Shown: in pieces, positions 1 to 8,632 of the stretch | Layout of the letters: every line of letters begins with the position of its first letter | How positions within the stretch are numbered: position 1 is the first letter of the stretch | Assembly (NCBI GenBank): GCA_020850615.1 | Contig: JADZEI010000085.1 | Coordinates: 62,001-126,000 of the forward strand | Origin: Dehalococcoidia bacterium | GTDB taxonomy: Bacteria > Chloroflexota > Dehalococcoidia > Tepidiformales > Tepidiformaceae | Length of the DNA: 64,000 nucleotides | Reading direction: 5' to 3' | Translations under genes and position numbers: made by a program | Notes under the pieces: model-generated | Database searches by the model: none | Told to the model about the DNA's origin: nothing | What the model saw: the letters and a program-made list of their open reading frames with translations, nothing else

Positions 1-72
1 GATGAGCGCCTTGGCTTCGTTGACGATGTCCTGGAACGAGCGGTCGTCGAGGCGGATGTCGGGTAGTGGCAT
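1..72 (-). CDS. Baseplate J-like protein, N-terminal fragment (window edge)
   Basis: Only the first 24 codons are present; the gene runs off the left edge. The visible start MPLPDIRLDDRSFQDIV, followed by NEAKALI, matches the opening of the large putative baseplate assembly proteins of contractile tails (Afp11/Pvc11, gpJ-like), which form the wedges around the spike. It lies 22 bases downstream of the gp25-like gene, the usual order in eCIS and phage baseplate modules. The ATG at 72 was chosen because the LDD.SFQ.IV pattern follows at once. The call rests on a short N-terminus plus context. Confidence 0.7.
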   Translation of the reverse strand, partial: MPLPDIRLDDRSFQDIVNEAKALI

Positions 73-94
73 GGCGTGGGCGGCGGGGGTCCGC

Positions 95-499
95 CTACTC
101 CTCTCGGATCAGGTAGAAAGGATAGACGAGCGTGCGTTCGTCCTTGGTGGCGCGGATGCTGTAGCGGATGGAGACGTTGAGACGGCCCCGGGCCGCGTCC
201 GAAAGGTCCGGCTCGACGATGATGTCGCGGACTTCGATGCGGGGCTCCCACCAGCCGAGCGCTTCCTCGACGTAACGCCGGGCGAGGCCAACGGTATCGG
301 CGGTGAGCGGCGCGAAGACCAGCTCGTGGATGCGGCAGCCGAAGTTGGGCCGCATCACGCGTTCGCCGGGGCTCGTCGAGAGGACGAGGACGATCGCCTG
401 GTCGATGTCCTGCGTCCCGTCGGCCATGGCGATGCCGCCGCTCCCATTCGGAAGCACCGGGAACGCCCAACCGCGGCCGATCAGCGGGTTGTCAGTCAT
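95..499 (-). CDS. gpW/gp25-like baseplate wedge protein
   Basis: A 134-residue protein of the usual gp25 size. It has the family pattern of an N-terminal G-x-G-W-x-F segment (GRGWAFPVLP), a middle segment on multiple cycles of reading (STSPGERVMRPNFGCRIHEL) and a C-terminal beta segment ending in FYLIREE. The P-G-E-R-V-M-R-P-x-F-G-C motif is the hallmark of gp25/Afp9-type proteins, which start sheath polymerisation at the baseplate. It sits between the VgrG-like spike and the baseplate J gene, as in Afp/PVC-type clusters. The ATG at 499 begins MTDNPLIGRGW; an open frame continues upstream but runs antisense-like across the VgrG gene and is ignored. Confidence 0.92.
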   Translation of the reverse strand: MTDNPLIGRGWAFPVLPNGSGGIAMADGTQDIDQAIVLVLSTSPGERVMRPNFGCRIHELVFAPLTADTVGLARRYVEEALGWWEPRIEVRDIIVEPDLSDAARGRLNVSIRYSIRATKDERTLVYPFYLIREE

Positions 500-561
500 C
501 GGAGGCGCTAGCTTACCGGAAACCGCGTTCGTGGGGGTGGGAGCATGGGGGGAGCCTCCGA

Positions 562-2265
562 TTAGTTGAGCTTGATGACGGCGCCCTTGATCTCGACCGG
601 GCCGCCGGCCTGCAGCTTCATCATCCCGCTGGCGTTGAGCTCGATCTGGGCGCTTTTGACGGTGGCCTTGGTGGTGGCTTCGACGAGGATCTCGGCCGCC
701 TTCACCTGCACTTTGGCCTGCGCGTCGATGTCGATTTCGTTCTTCACCGAGTCCCAGGTGATCTTCTGGTTCCCGGTCTTGTCGATGATCTCGATCTTCT
801 CGCCGCCGGACTTGTCGGTGAAGGTGAGGAGGTGGCCGGCTCTCGTCTTGACCTGGCGGACGATGACCTGGCCTCCCTGCTCGAAGGCGCTCGTCGCGAG
901 CGGCGGCTTGTCCCGGCCGTTCCAGAGGCAGCCGAGGATGAACGGCCGGTTCACATCGCCATGTTCGAAGCCAACCACGACCTCGTCGTTGATCTCGGGC
1001 ATGAACTGGAAGCCGCGGGCGTTGCCGGTCATCGGCGTGGCGAAGCGGCACCAGTTCGACTCGACGTTGTCGGCGAGCCAGGGGAACTTCACCTTGACGC
1101 GGCCGTCGCCGTCCGGGTCCTTCACGTTCGTGACGAGCCCGATGACCAGGCCGCGCCCGAAAGAGGTATCGTGCCGCGGCGAGCCGGCGGCATCGAGCAG
1201 CAGGTCGCCAGTGGAGCTCGATGCGCCGTTCGTGGCTTCGAAGCGGGTGATCCAGCCGCGCTCGTAGTCGTACTGGTGCTGGACGCGGGTGAGCAGGTAG
1301 TTCCCGGCGAAACGCGTGCCAACCTTGTCGATCTTGACCACTTTCCCTACCGCAATCGCCGCGTTCCCGTAGCATTCGCCCTCGGCGAAGATGTCGCCGT
1401 TGCGCATCTCGTTGAGCATCGACTGCGCGACTGCCTGGGCGGCCGACTGGCTGGGGACGGGGACATCGACCAGGACGACGTTGCCCGGCGTGATGCCGCC
1501 GGCGCTCGATGCGTTGTTGCCGTTAATGCCCAGGCTGTGCAGCAGCTCTGCGCTGCTGGCGCGGCCGACGATGGCCTGCTTGGTCGCGGGGTCCCAGCCC
1601 CGGACCGAGACCTCCGCCGCCTGGGACGCGGCCGTCAGGCGCGGGCGGAACTCGAAGAGCTCCGTGCCCCAGTTCAGCGTCGCGGCGGGTGAGCCGGTGG
1701 TAAGCGAGGACCACTTCTTGAACTGCAGGCTGGTGCCTTCGACGCGCAGGTAGAAGCCGATCAGCCGCGCGCGCTGCCGGAGGAACTCGTAGTCGGTCAG
1801 GTTGTCCTGGAGGACGTACTTGTAGACCTCGCTGGTGGTGTCGGAGCTGGCGGACAGCCCGGCTGCACCGGCGACGGCGCTGACGATGTCGCTGTCGGTG
1901 ACCTGGAGGTACGTCTTCGTCTTGCGGCCGTTGTGGAGCCGGTGGCCGCGGTCGAATGCCGTGATGCGGAGGGATAGCGCACCGTCGGGCCTGTAGAACG
2001 GCTCGATAGCGGTGACTTCGCCTTTGAGCAGCGACGTTGCCGTGGCGGAGTCTCTCTTGGCGAGCAGTTCCACCGCTGCGCCGATCTTCACCGTCGCGTC
2101 GTCGACCCACTTGAGCGCGGGGTCGTGGAATTCGAGCGTGATCATCGAGGGGTGATACATCGTGGCGTCCGTCTCCATCGAACGCAGGTCGCCCATCATG
2201 TCGCTCGAGACATCGGCGCCGTTGAGCTTGACCTGGAACGCGGAGTGGAGCGTGGGGGTTGTCAC
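562..2265 (-). CDS. VgrG/gpD-gp5-like tail spike (Afp8/Pvc8 type)
   Basis: A 567-residue central spike that would sit under the tube and puncture the target membrane. Residues 1-350 resemble the gpD/gp27 ring domain (FQVKLNGADVSSD near the start; YEFLRQRARLIGFYL at about 159-173). Residues 372-450 are a gp5 OB fold (VKDPDGDGRVKVKFPWL, then EINDEVVVGFEHGDVNRPF). Residues 460-567 are a beta-helical needle with alternating short repeats ending in EIKGAVIKLN. No extra toxin domain follows and no PAAR gene is visible. The GTG start at 2265 overlaps the stop of the LysM gene in a GTGA junction, so translation is probably coupled. Confidence 0.93.
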   Translation of the reverse strand: MTTPTLHSAFQVKLNGADVSSDMMGDLRSMETDATMYHPSMITLEFHDPALKWVDDATVKIGAAVELLAKRDSATATSLLKGEVTAIEPFYRPDGALSLRITAFDRGHRLHNGRKTKTYLQVTDSDIVSAVAGAAGLSASSDTTSEVYKYVLQDNLTDYEFLRQRARLIGFYLRVEGTSLQFKKWSSLTTGSPAATLNWGTELFEFRPRLTAASQAAEVSVRGWDPATKQAIVGRASSAELLHSLGINGNNASSAGGITPGNVVLVDVPVPSQSAAQAVAQSMLNEMRNGDIFAEGECYGNAAIAVGKVVKIDKVGTRFAGNYLLTRVQHQYDYERGWITRFEATNGASSSTGDLLLDAAGSPRHDTSFGRGLVIGLVTNVKDPDGDGRVKVKFPWLADNVESNWCRFATPMTGNARGFQFMPEINDEVVVGFEHGDVNRPFILGCLWNGRDKPPLATSAFEQGGQVIVRQVKTRAGHLLTFTDKSGGEKIEIIDKTGNQKITWDSVKNEIDIDAQAKVQVKAAEILVEATTKATVKSAQIELNASGMMKLQAGGPVEIKGAVIKLN

Positions 2266-2930
2266 GAAGCGGCCTCTTCGATCGGCGGGAGGGCGAGGAC
2301 GGTGCCGGGCTGGAGGCGCAGCGGGTCGTCGATGTTGTTGGCCTCGGCGATGGCGCGCCAGTGCTTCGATTCGCCGTATTCCTGGGCAGCGATGATGTCG
2401 AGCGTCTCGCGCTGCTGGACGACGCGGGTGCGGTGGCCGGCGGCGCCCCCGGAAGTCGGGTTCTGGAAGGGGAACTGGCCCGGGTCCTCGGCCTGGCGCA
2501 GCGAAAGGTTCACGGTCGCGCGGGCCGGCGTGCCATCGGGGAGGAAGAGCGTGAACTTCTGGGTGATGCTGGTGACGACGGCCTTGAACGACCACGCCTG
2601 GCCCCAGCGGAACTCGCAGACCGGCGGGCGGCTCTGGTTCGTCTTCGGGTCCTTCTTGTCCGGGTTCACGAGCGCGAGCTTCCAGAGCGCGTTCGTGTAT
2701 TTCGTGCGCACGTCTTCGCCGGTGGTGTAGGTGTCGAAGAAGAGCTCCATGGTGAGGTCGGCCGGGCTGCCGCTCGTGAAGTCGAGCGTTGGGCTGTTGG
2801 TGCCGCGGGTCTGGCTTTCGGCCCACTGGTTCGTCTTCGTGAACGTGTAGCTGTTGGGGTTGAACTCGCACGTCACCGACTCGTTGGTGTCGAGGTTCTT
2901 GATGGTGGCCTTGACGAGCTGTCCGGTCAT
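2262..2930 (-). CDS. LysM-domain tail hub protein (Afp7/Pvc7 type)
   Basis: A 222-residue protein. Residues 1-165 are a beta-rich domain opening with VKATIKNLDTNESVTCEFNP; the F.FNP..Y and ADLTMELFFDTY segments are typical of the eCIS/phage LysM hub proteins. Residues 165-215 are a LysM-like module (RETLDIIAAQEYG, then WRAIAEANNIDDPLRLQPG). Such proteins link inner tube to spike, like gp53 of T4 or Afp7. The stop overlaps the VgrG start, and the gene begins 18 bases after the giant repeat protein ends, so it belongs to the same transcript. In this setting LysM need not bind peptidoglycan. Confidence 0.92.
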   Translation of the reverse strand: MTGQLVKATIKNLDTNESVTCEFNPNSYTFTKTNQWAESQTRGTNSPTLDFTSGSPADLTMELFFDTYTTGEDVRTKYTNALWKLALVNPDKKDPKTNQSRPPVCEFRWGQAWSFKAVVTSITQKFTLFLPDGTPARATVNLSLRQAEDPGQFPFQNPTSGGAAGHRTRVVQQRETLDIIAAQEYGESKHWRAIAEANNIDDPLRLQPGTVLALPPIEEAAS

Positions 2931-2948
2931 ATTCGTGCTCCTCGGGCG

Positions 2949-5900
2949 TTAGACGCGGCCGCGCGTGCGTTCCCGCTCGACGAGCAAGCGGCGGCGGATG
3001 TTCTGGTAGACCTGTTCGCTGAGCTTCTCGATGTCGAGCGGCTTGTCCTCGGACTGTTCTGGGGTGGTCTCGGTTGTGGTTTCGGGCAAGGCACGCTGGA
3101 TGCGCCCGGTCGCGTGGCCCTCGGGCGGGCCGTCTTCGGCGGCCTGGCGGGCCACCGGCGCGGGCGTCACGACCGGGAGCGGCGCCGAGTATGTGCGGGC
3201 GTTGCCCGTGGCCGGCGCGACGGGCGCCATGGCCCGCGTAGTCGCGGCGTCATCGGCAAGGCGCTGGACGGCCGGTGCGAAGGGCAGCTCGCCGGCGCGC
3301 GCAGGCTCGCTGGTGCGGACGCGCGGGAGCGGCTCCGGGGCCGTGCCACCCGCGGCGGCCTCCCGGGCGATTGGCCGGGCCGGGACCGAATCGGGCGTCG
3401 TGTCACGGGCCGGCACCAGGTGCTCGGGGATGGCGAACGTAAACGCGGTCGCGGCCGCGCCATGCGGGTCCCCCGGTTCGGCACGCCGCTGGACCGCTGC
3501 GGACGGGCGAGCTGGCCCGTTCCCAACCGGCTGCGAAGCCGGGAGCGGCAGGTCGGCGAGCACGCCAGGCTCACCGGAGCGTGCGATTTGGGTGGCGGGC
3601 GCGTCCGCGGGGCCATCTGCGGGCGGTGGTGCGGGGAACGGCAGGTCAGCGAGTGCGCCGGGCGCTGCGGAGCGCGCGATCGCGGCGGTGGGCACGTCCG
3701 CCGGGCCCGCGGCGGGCGGTGGCGCGGGGAGTGGGAGGTCGGCGAGGGCGCCGGGCTCCGCGGCGCGGGCGATTGCGGCGGCGGTCCTGTCCGCGGGGCT
3801 CGCGGGGGGCGGCGCAGGGAGCGGCAGGTCTGCGAGGGCACCGGGCTCCGCTGTGCGAACGATAGCGCTGCCGAGCGCGTCCGCCGGGCCCGGGGCGGGC
3901 GGCGGCGCCGGGAGCGGCAGGTCAGCGAGTGCGCCGGGCGCTGCGGAGCGCGCGATCGCGGCGGTGGGCACGTGCGCCGGGCCCGCGGCGGGCGGTGGCG
4001 CCGGGAGTGGGAGGTCCGCGAGTGCGCCGGGCTCTGCGGAGCGGGCGATGGCGGTGGCAGGCGTGGCCGCGGGGCCCGCGGCGGGCGGTGGCGTGGGGAG
4101 TGGCAGGTCGGGGAGCCCGCCGGGCTCTGCGGAGCGGGCGATCGCGGCGGCGGGCGTGTCCGCGGGGCCGGCGGTCGGCGGCGGCGCGGGGAGGGGGAGG
4201 TCGGCGAGGGCGCCGGGCTCTGCGGAGCGGGCGATCGCGGTGGCGGGCGTGTCCGGGGGGCCTGCGGTGGGTGGCAGCGCGTGGAGTGGGAGGTCGGGGA
4301 GCGCGCCGGGCTCGGCGGCGCGGGGGAGGCCGACCGTGGACCTGTCCGCTGGGCCCGCGGCGGGCGGTGGCGTTGGGAGTGGGAGGTCCGCGAGCGCGCC
4401 GGGCTCGGCGGCGCGGGGGAGGCCGACCGTGGACGTGTCCGCTGGGCCCGCGGCGGGCGGTGGCGTTGGGAGCGGGAGGTCCGCGAGCACGCCCGGCTCC
4501 GCCGCGCGGGCGATCGCGGTGGCGGGCGTGTTCGTCGGGCCGGTGGTCGGCGGTGGCGCGTGGAGTGGGAGGTCCGCGAGCGCGCGGGGCTCGGCGGAGC
4601 GGGCGATGGCAGAGGAAGGCGCGTCCGCGGGGCCCGTGGTGGGTGGCAGCGCGTGGAGGGGGAGGTCGGGGAGCGCGCCGGGCTCTGCGGCGCGGGCGAT
4701 GGGGGCGGACGGCCCGTCGGCGGGGGCCGCTGTGGGCAGTTGGAGGTCAACGAGTGCACCGGCTGCTTCGTCCGAAGCCGTGGGGGTGGCCAGTGGGAGC
4801 TCCGGGCTTGGCTGGGCCTGGCGGGCGATGACGGCGCCCGTCGCAGGCTCGCCGGCTGCCGTGGGGATGCCGGCGAGAGAGGACGGCGCGGTGCCACTTC
4901 CCGGCGCGGGCGTTGTGGGCGTCGCTGGTGCGGTCGCCGAGGTTATGCCTGGGTCCGATGGCGTGTGTGCGTTGCGGTCCGCCGTGACCCGCTGTACGGC
5001 CGGGGCTCCTGCGTCGGCGGCTCTGGCTGGTTGCCCCGCGGCGGGTGTGGCGAGCGGCAGCCCCGCGCCGGGCCCGGCGGAAGCCGCCTGTGATATTGGC
5101 GAGGGCGGCACACCCGGGACGTCGCCGCCGGATCCGCTGGCTTCGACGGCGCGCTGGAGTGGGCTGGCCGCGGCCCCTGCGGTCGGCGCAGCCGTGGCCG
5201 CGGGTGCGCCGGTCTGGGTCTCGGATGGTGGGGTGCCATCGGTGGGAGTGGCGAGCGGCAGGTCGGCCGGTGTGGCAGTTGCTGTGGAGTCGGCGATGGG
5301 CGCGCCCGGCTCCCCTGTCGCCGTCGTCGGCGCCGATTCGGCGAGAGGCAGGTCCGCGAGGCGGCCCAGCTCCCCGAGGCTGGCCGCGGATGGCGCTGAG
5401 CCGTCAGGTGCATCGGCGGTGTCCGCTGGCATGCTCGTCGTGCCTGGCGCGGGCTCGGCCACGCGCTGCGCCGATGACGCGCCGGTGGGCGTGGCAGTTG
5501 CTTCGCGGTCGGCACCTTCCTCGATGGCGAGTGTGAGCTCGGCCGGTTCACCGGAGCCGGTGGCGAGCAGCGGTGTGGCGGCAGCCGGGGGGGGCTCGAC
5601 CGCGCGCTGCACGGAGTCCGTGGCAGGTGCGGGGTCGGCCGTGCTCGCGGGCGCCCCGGCCGCCGGCGGATTGCCAGCGGGAGCGGCTGGTGCGTCTCCC
5701 TGGCTCGGCCGGGACGGTGCGGGCGGCTGCGTTAGCGGGAGCTCGGCCGGAGGCGCGGGCGTGCGGGCGATCGGCGCCGCTGCACTGAGTGCCGGTTCGC
5801 TGCTGGCGTCGCCAGGTGCGCCGGTGGCCCCGGGAGCGGTGTATCCGGCGGCGGTGCCGCGCCGGGAGCGCGTCACGAAGTCGGCGAGGCGGCGCAACGG

Positions 5901-7946
5901 GCCGGGCGTGTTCGGCCCAGTTGTGGGCGGCGTCGGAGGCAGGCCCGTGAGTTCCGAGGCCGCTGGCGCGCTGGTACGGGCCGCGGCCGGGGGCGGCGTG
6001 CCCGGTGTTGGGCTGGTGCGGTCCGCCGCAGAGGCAGCGGGCGGCTGGGAACTCGCCATTGGCGCAGCTGTCGGTTCCACAGTCCGCTGGGCCGTTCCGG
6101 CGGGGCGCGTGGGGTCGGCCGCGGTCGCGCCAAGGCTGCGAGGCTCCGGGACGGCCCTCGCGAGCGGGAGCCCGGGCAGCTCGCCCGGGGGCTGCGAGGC
6201 CACGGGCGTGAGCGCCGGGTGATCCGGCGCATCGCCAGTGGGTGTGTCGGTAGCGACCCGCTGCAGGGCTGCGAACGGCTCGGTCGTCGATGTGCCCGCG
6301 GGTGTCGGGCCCTCCACGGCGGCAGCGAGGGTATCGCCTCCCGGCATCGTGGGGGCGCCGGGTGCATCCGCGCCGCGGGCCGGTTCAGCGGGCGGCGGGG
6401 GATCGGCCGACGTGCTGACGCTGGGTTCCTGGGCCGGTACCGTGCTCGTCGGTAGGGTGGTCACCTCGGCGGCGGACGGGCTAACCGGCTCGGAGGGCGT
6501 GGGATCGGCCCCAGCCGGGCTCGCCGGTGGCGTGGCGAGCGGGAGTTCGGACGCGGCGTGGCTGGCAGGCGTGTTCGTTGGCGCGATCGCGCTCGTGTCG
6601 GCCGCGGTCGGATCTGCGCCTGGGGCGAGGCCCGCGTCGGCGAGGCGGTCGAGCGGGGAGTCGGCTGGCGCGGCCGGGATGGCGCCGGCCGGTCCGGTCG
6701 CGGGCGGGGGAGCCGGTGGTGTGGCGGGCTGGCCTCCCGTGGGCGGCGGCGAGTCGTCGTCCGGGGTGCGCTGAACGGGTGCTGCGTCAGGGGACGCTTC
6801 GTTGGCGGTCGCGACCGGTGGCTCGACCACGAGTGGGAGCTCAGACGCGCCTGCGGCCTGCTGGCCAGCCGTGCCCGAGCCTGTGGGCATTGCAGGGAGC
6901 CGCGGCGGGGTGGCCGGAGCGGTGTCGGCTGCCCTCGAAACGGCGCCGGGCGGCGTGGCCTCGGCGGCCGGGACCGCGGGGAGCTCCTGCGCGCGCGCGG
7001 GACGCCGATGCCGCGGCGGGTACGATTCGGGCGCGACATCGGCGGCGTTGAAGTCGGCGCGGAAGGCAGCGGGCTCCGGCGGCGGCGCCGGGCGCGCAGG
7101 TTCGGTCTGGCGTTGGACGGCGGGTGGTCGGGGCGATGGCGTGGTCCCGCCGGACGCGGGCGGCGACTTCATGCCCATCATCATCCGTTCGAATGCACGC
7201 GCTCGGTCGTTTATCGCGGGCGGCGGGGCGTCGGGCTCGGGCGCCGGGGAGCGGCGAGATGGCTCCGGACCGGGGCGACCGGCATCCTCCATGCGCCGCC
7301 GGACGGGCTGGGCCGGGCGGCTTTCGGCGCGACCCCAGCGCGCCTCGGCGCGGCGGGAGATGTCGCCGCTGGCGGAAGGGCGGGCCGGCTGCGCGCCGCG
7401 GAGCTCGAGGCCGCCGCCGATGCCGAGCGATTCGGCGAAGGGCGAGCGGCCGGGCGCGCCCCCGGCCAGGTCGGAGGCGTCGTCGAAGCTGAGGAAGCTG
7501 GGCAGGCGGAAGACGAAGTCGGGGTCGCTGGCCGTGGCCGGCGCCTCGTAGGCGCCGACGATGCGGCGGACGAGCGGATTGTTCTCCAGGGCCTGGGCCT
7601 GGCCGGTGGCGTCCGTCAGCGCGCGGGCGGTGTCGGGCGTGCCGGCCTGCATGCCGAGCACGGGGCTCTGGGCATTCGCTGTCACGCGATTCACGAACCC
7701 GGTCGCGAACTCCTCGTCGACCGGGATGCGCGGGCGGGGGGCGATGCGTGGCGGGGTGGGCGGTTCGATCCCGGCGGCGTGCTCGGGCGCAGTCTCGGGC
7801 GTGGTGGGTGCGCTGGCGGCGGCGTCGCGCTGGACGGCGTCACTGGTCGCCGGGTCGGTGGCCGGCGCGGGTTCGGCCGGTGCGGGGGGCGCGGCTTCGC
7901 CGGGGGTGTCACCCCGGCCGCGCTGCCACCACCGCCGGCCCGCCAT
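2949..7946 (-). CDS. Giant Pro/Ala-rich repeat protein of the eCIS cluster (tape-measure or hub-linker candidate)
   Basis: A 1665-residue protein, far longer than the other structural genes, placed between tube 2 and the LysM hub. Three parts are visible. The N-terminal 200 residues are semi-ordered (EEFATGFVNRVTANAQSPV; NNPLVRRIVGAYEAP). The middle is about 1,350 residues of Ala/Pro/Thr-rich sequence punctuated by short V-Q-R or I-A-R motifs, each followed by an L-P-L motif, ending in thirteen tandem 31-residue units. The last 30 residues form a charged helix (LDIEKLSEQVYQNIRRRLL), similar to what I recall at the ends of proteins preceding LysM genes in other eCIS clusters. Position suggests a tape-measure-like ruler or hub linker, but the Pro-rich core argues against a helical ruler. 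The function is unproven. Confidence 0.6.
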   Translation of the reverse strand: MAGRRWWQRGRGDTPGEAAPPAPAEPAPATDPATSDAVQRDAAASAPTTPETAPEHAAGIEPPTPPRIAPRPRIPVDEEFATGFVNRVTANAQSPVLGMQAGTPDTARALTDATGQAQALENNPLVRRIVGAYEAPATASDPDFVFRLPSFLSFDDASDLAGGAPGRSPFAESLGIGGGLELRGAQPARPSASGDISRRAEARWGRAESRPAQPVRRRMEDAGRPGPEPSRRSPAPEPDAPPPAINDRARAFERMMMGMKSPPASGGTTPSPRPPAVQRQTEPARPAPPPEPAAFRADFNAADVAPESYPPRHRRPARAQELPAVPAAEATPPGAVSRAADTAPATPPRLPAMPTGSGTAGQQAAGASELPLVVEPPVATANEASPDAAPVQRTPDDDSPPPTGGQPATPPAPPPATGPAGAIPAAPADSPLDRLADAGLAPGADPTAADTSAIAPTNTPASHAASELPLATPPASPAGADPTPSEPVSPSAAEVTTLPTSTVPAQEPSVSTSADPPPPAEPARGADAPGAPTMPGGDTLAAAVEGPTPAGTSTTEPFAALQRVATDTPTGDAPDHPALTPVASQPPGELPGLPLARAVPEPRSLGATAADPTRPAGTAQRTVEPTAAPMASSQPPAASAADRTSPTPGTPPPAAARTSAPAASELTGLPPTPPTTGPNTPGPLRRLADFVTRSRRGTAAGYTAPGATGAPGDASSEPALSAAAPIARTPAPPAELPLTQPPAPSRPSQGDAPAAPAGNPPAAGAPASTADPAPATDSVQRAVEPPPAAATPLLATGSGEPAELTLAIEEGADREATATPTGASSAQRVAEPAPGTTSMPADTADAPDGSAPSAASLGELGRLADLPLAESAPTTATGEPGAPIADSTATATPADLPLATPTDGTPPSETQTGAPAATAAPTAGAAASPLQRAVEASGSGGDVPGVPPSPISQAASAGPGAGLPLATPAAGQPARAADAGAPAVQRVTADRNAHTPSDPGITSATAPATPTTPAPGSGTAPSSLAGIPTAAGEPATGAVIARQAQPSPELPLATPTASDEAAGALVDLQLPTAAPADGPSAPIARAAEPGALPDLPLHALPPTTGPADAPSSAIARSAEPRALADLPLHAPPPTTGPTNTPATAIARAAEPGVLADLPLPTPPPAAGPADTSTVGLPRAAEPGALADLPLPTPPPAAGPADRSTVGLPRAAEPGALPDLPLHALPPTAGPPDTPATAIARSAEPGALADLPLPAPPPTAGPADTPAAAIARSAEPGGLPDLPLPTPPPAAGPAATPATAIARSAEPGALADLPLPAPPPAAGPAHVPTAAIARSAAPGALADLPLPAPPPAPGPADALGSAIVRTAEPGALADLPLPAPPPASPADRTAAAIARAAEPGALADLPLPAPPPAAGPADVPTAAIARSAAPGALADLPFPAPPPADGPADAPATQIARSGEPGVLADLPLPASQPVGNGPARPSAAVQRRAEPGDPHGAAATAFTFAIPEHLVPARDTTPDSVPARPIAREAAAGGTAPEPLPRVRTSEPARAGELPFAPAVQRLADDAATTRAMAPVAPATGNARTYSAPLPVVTPAPVARQAAEDGPPEGHATGRIQRALPETTTETTPEQSEDKPLDIEKLSEQVYQNIRRRLLVERERTRGRV
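3495..4700 (-). repeat. Tandem 93-bp repeat, 13 copies, inside the giant eCIS protein
   Basis: Thirteen in-frame units encode 31 residues each; the tenth unit from the N-terminal side has 30. The consensus is I-A-R-S-A-E-P-G-A-L-A-D-L-P-L, then P-A-P-P-P-A-A-G-P-A-D and a variable A/T/S-rich tail. On the plus strand, successive units sit 93 bases apart (for example a GCGAG start at 3649 and again at 3742). Units differ by substitutions but are close enough for slippage or recombination to change copy number without breaking the frame. A fourteenth, diverged copy starting V-Q-R-R-A-E-P-G follows at 3494. Confidence 0.95.
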
Positions 7947-7951
7947 GGCGC

Positions 7952-8407
7952 TCAGGCTCGCTTCACGAAGGTGAGCTCCCCGAAGGCGAGCTCCATGGAG
8001 TTGACGGCGTTGTTCGACTGGGCGGCGTTGAACGAAGGCCCGGTCCACTTCACCGGGAAGGCCCCGGTCAGGTTCCAGCGCTGCACTTCCACGTGGGTGC
8101 TGTTGTACTGGACGATCGATACCGGTCGCAGCTCGGCGGACTTGTCCTTCTTCGTGATCACGCGGTTGTACCAGTCCCACATGGCACTGTCTTCGGTCAT
8201 GCCCCACTTGAGGGTGATGTTCGAAAAGGTGACCGGCCCGGGCAGCTTGTGCGAGTGGTTGTTGAGCCCGCCCTCTTTGTATTCGAAGACCTCGGTCTTC
8301 CCTTCCAGTCCGGTACATTCATCGAACATGGCCTGGGTAATCCCGTTGATCTCGACGGCGAAGCGGAAGCTGCCGAGCGCATCGACGAGTGTGCCTGGCT
8401 GGGGCAT
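7952..8407 (-). CDS. eCIS inner tube protein 2 (gp19-like)
   Basis: A 151-residue tail tube protein. The signature features are an N-terminal FRFAVEINGI strand, CTGLEGKTEVFEYKEGG, the PGPVTFSNITLKWG segment, and W-D-W followed by basic residues (MWDWYNRVITKKD). These match the conserved phage-tail region family of T4 gp19, Hcp and Afp1/5. eCIS clusters normally carry two or three tube paralogues; those near the hub usually adapt the tube to the spike. It begins 3 bases after the chaperone T-frame stop and ends 5 bases before the giant protein starts. It shares the family pattern with tube 1 at 9033-9497 but is clearly diverged. Confidence 0.93.
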   Translation of the reverse strand: MPQPGTLVDALGSFRFAVEINGITQAMFDECTGLEGKTEVFEYKEGGLNNHSHKLPGPVTFSNITLKWGMTEDSAMWDWYNRVITKKDKSAELRPVSIVQYNSTHVEVQRWNLTGAFPVKWTGPSFNAAQSNNAVNSMELAFGELTFVKRA

Positions 8408-8410
8408 CAG

Positions 8411-8632
8411 TCATTCTCCTCGTGCGGCGTCGTTGATCCGGCGATTGATAGCCGCTACCTCGTCCACCCATCTGCGCCGTTCGCCGTGTTCCATGTCGAG
8501 GATCTCGTCGGACGGCCAGTGGAAATGATAGGCGAGATAGGCTACCTCCTCGTAAAGTCGTTCGAGGGGGTAGCCAGCGACCCCCCCAGGCTCGATAGGT
8601 CGACCTCCACCTCGGTGGCGCATTCCGGGCAC
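8411..8632 (-). CDS. Downstream reading frame of a tail assembly chaperone (DUF6760-like), probably made by -1 frameshift
   Basis: The conserved core begins at YPLERLYEEVAYLAYHFHWP and continues through ERRRWVDEVAAINRR. I recognise this as the small eCIS-associated family called DUF6760. No good start codon precedes the core: the nearest ATGs, at 8632 and 8623, lie 80-90 bases inside the previous gene with no ribosome-binding site, and the residues they add look unlike coding sequence. A run of seven G's in the overlap (8581-8587) is placed so that a -1 slip joins the upstream protein directly to this core, giving a fusion of about 178 residues. I therefore read it as the T part of a G/GT chaperone pair. 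The family assignment is from memory. Confidence 0.7.
   Translation of the reverse strand: MPGMRHRGGGRPIEPGGVAGYPLERLYEEVAYLAYHFHWPSDEILDMEHGERRRWVDEVAAINRRINDAARGE

Noticed and set aside
2259-6222. Very long plus-strand open frames (over 900 codons) opposite the giant repeat protein
   Set aside because: They arise because high-GC Pro/Ala codons on the minus strand read as Gly/Arg/Ala without stops. The products are Arg/Gly-rich with no domains, and the minus strand has the consistent operon.
8411-8632. Independent start at 8632 or 8623 for the YPLERLYEEV frame
   Set aside because: Both ATGs lie 80-90 bases inside the upstream gene without a ribosome-binding site and the extra residues are not protein-like; the slippery G run offers a better explanation.
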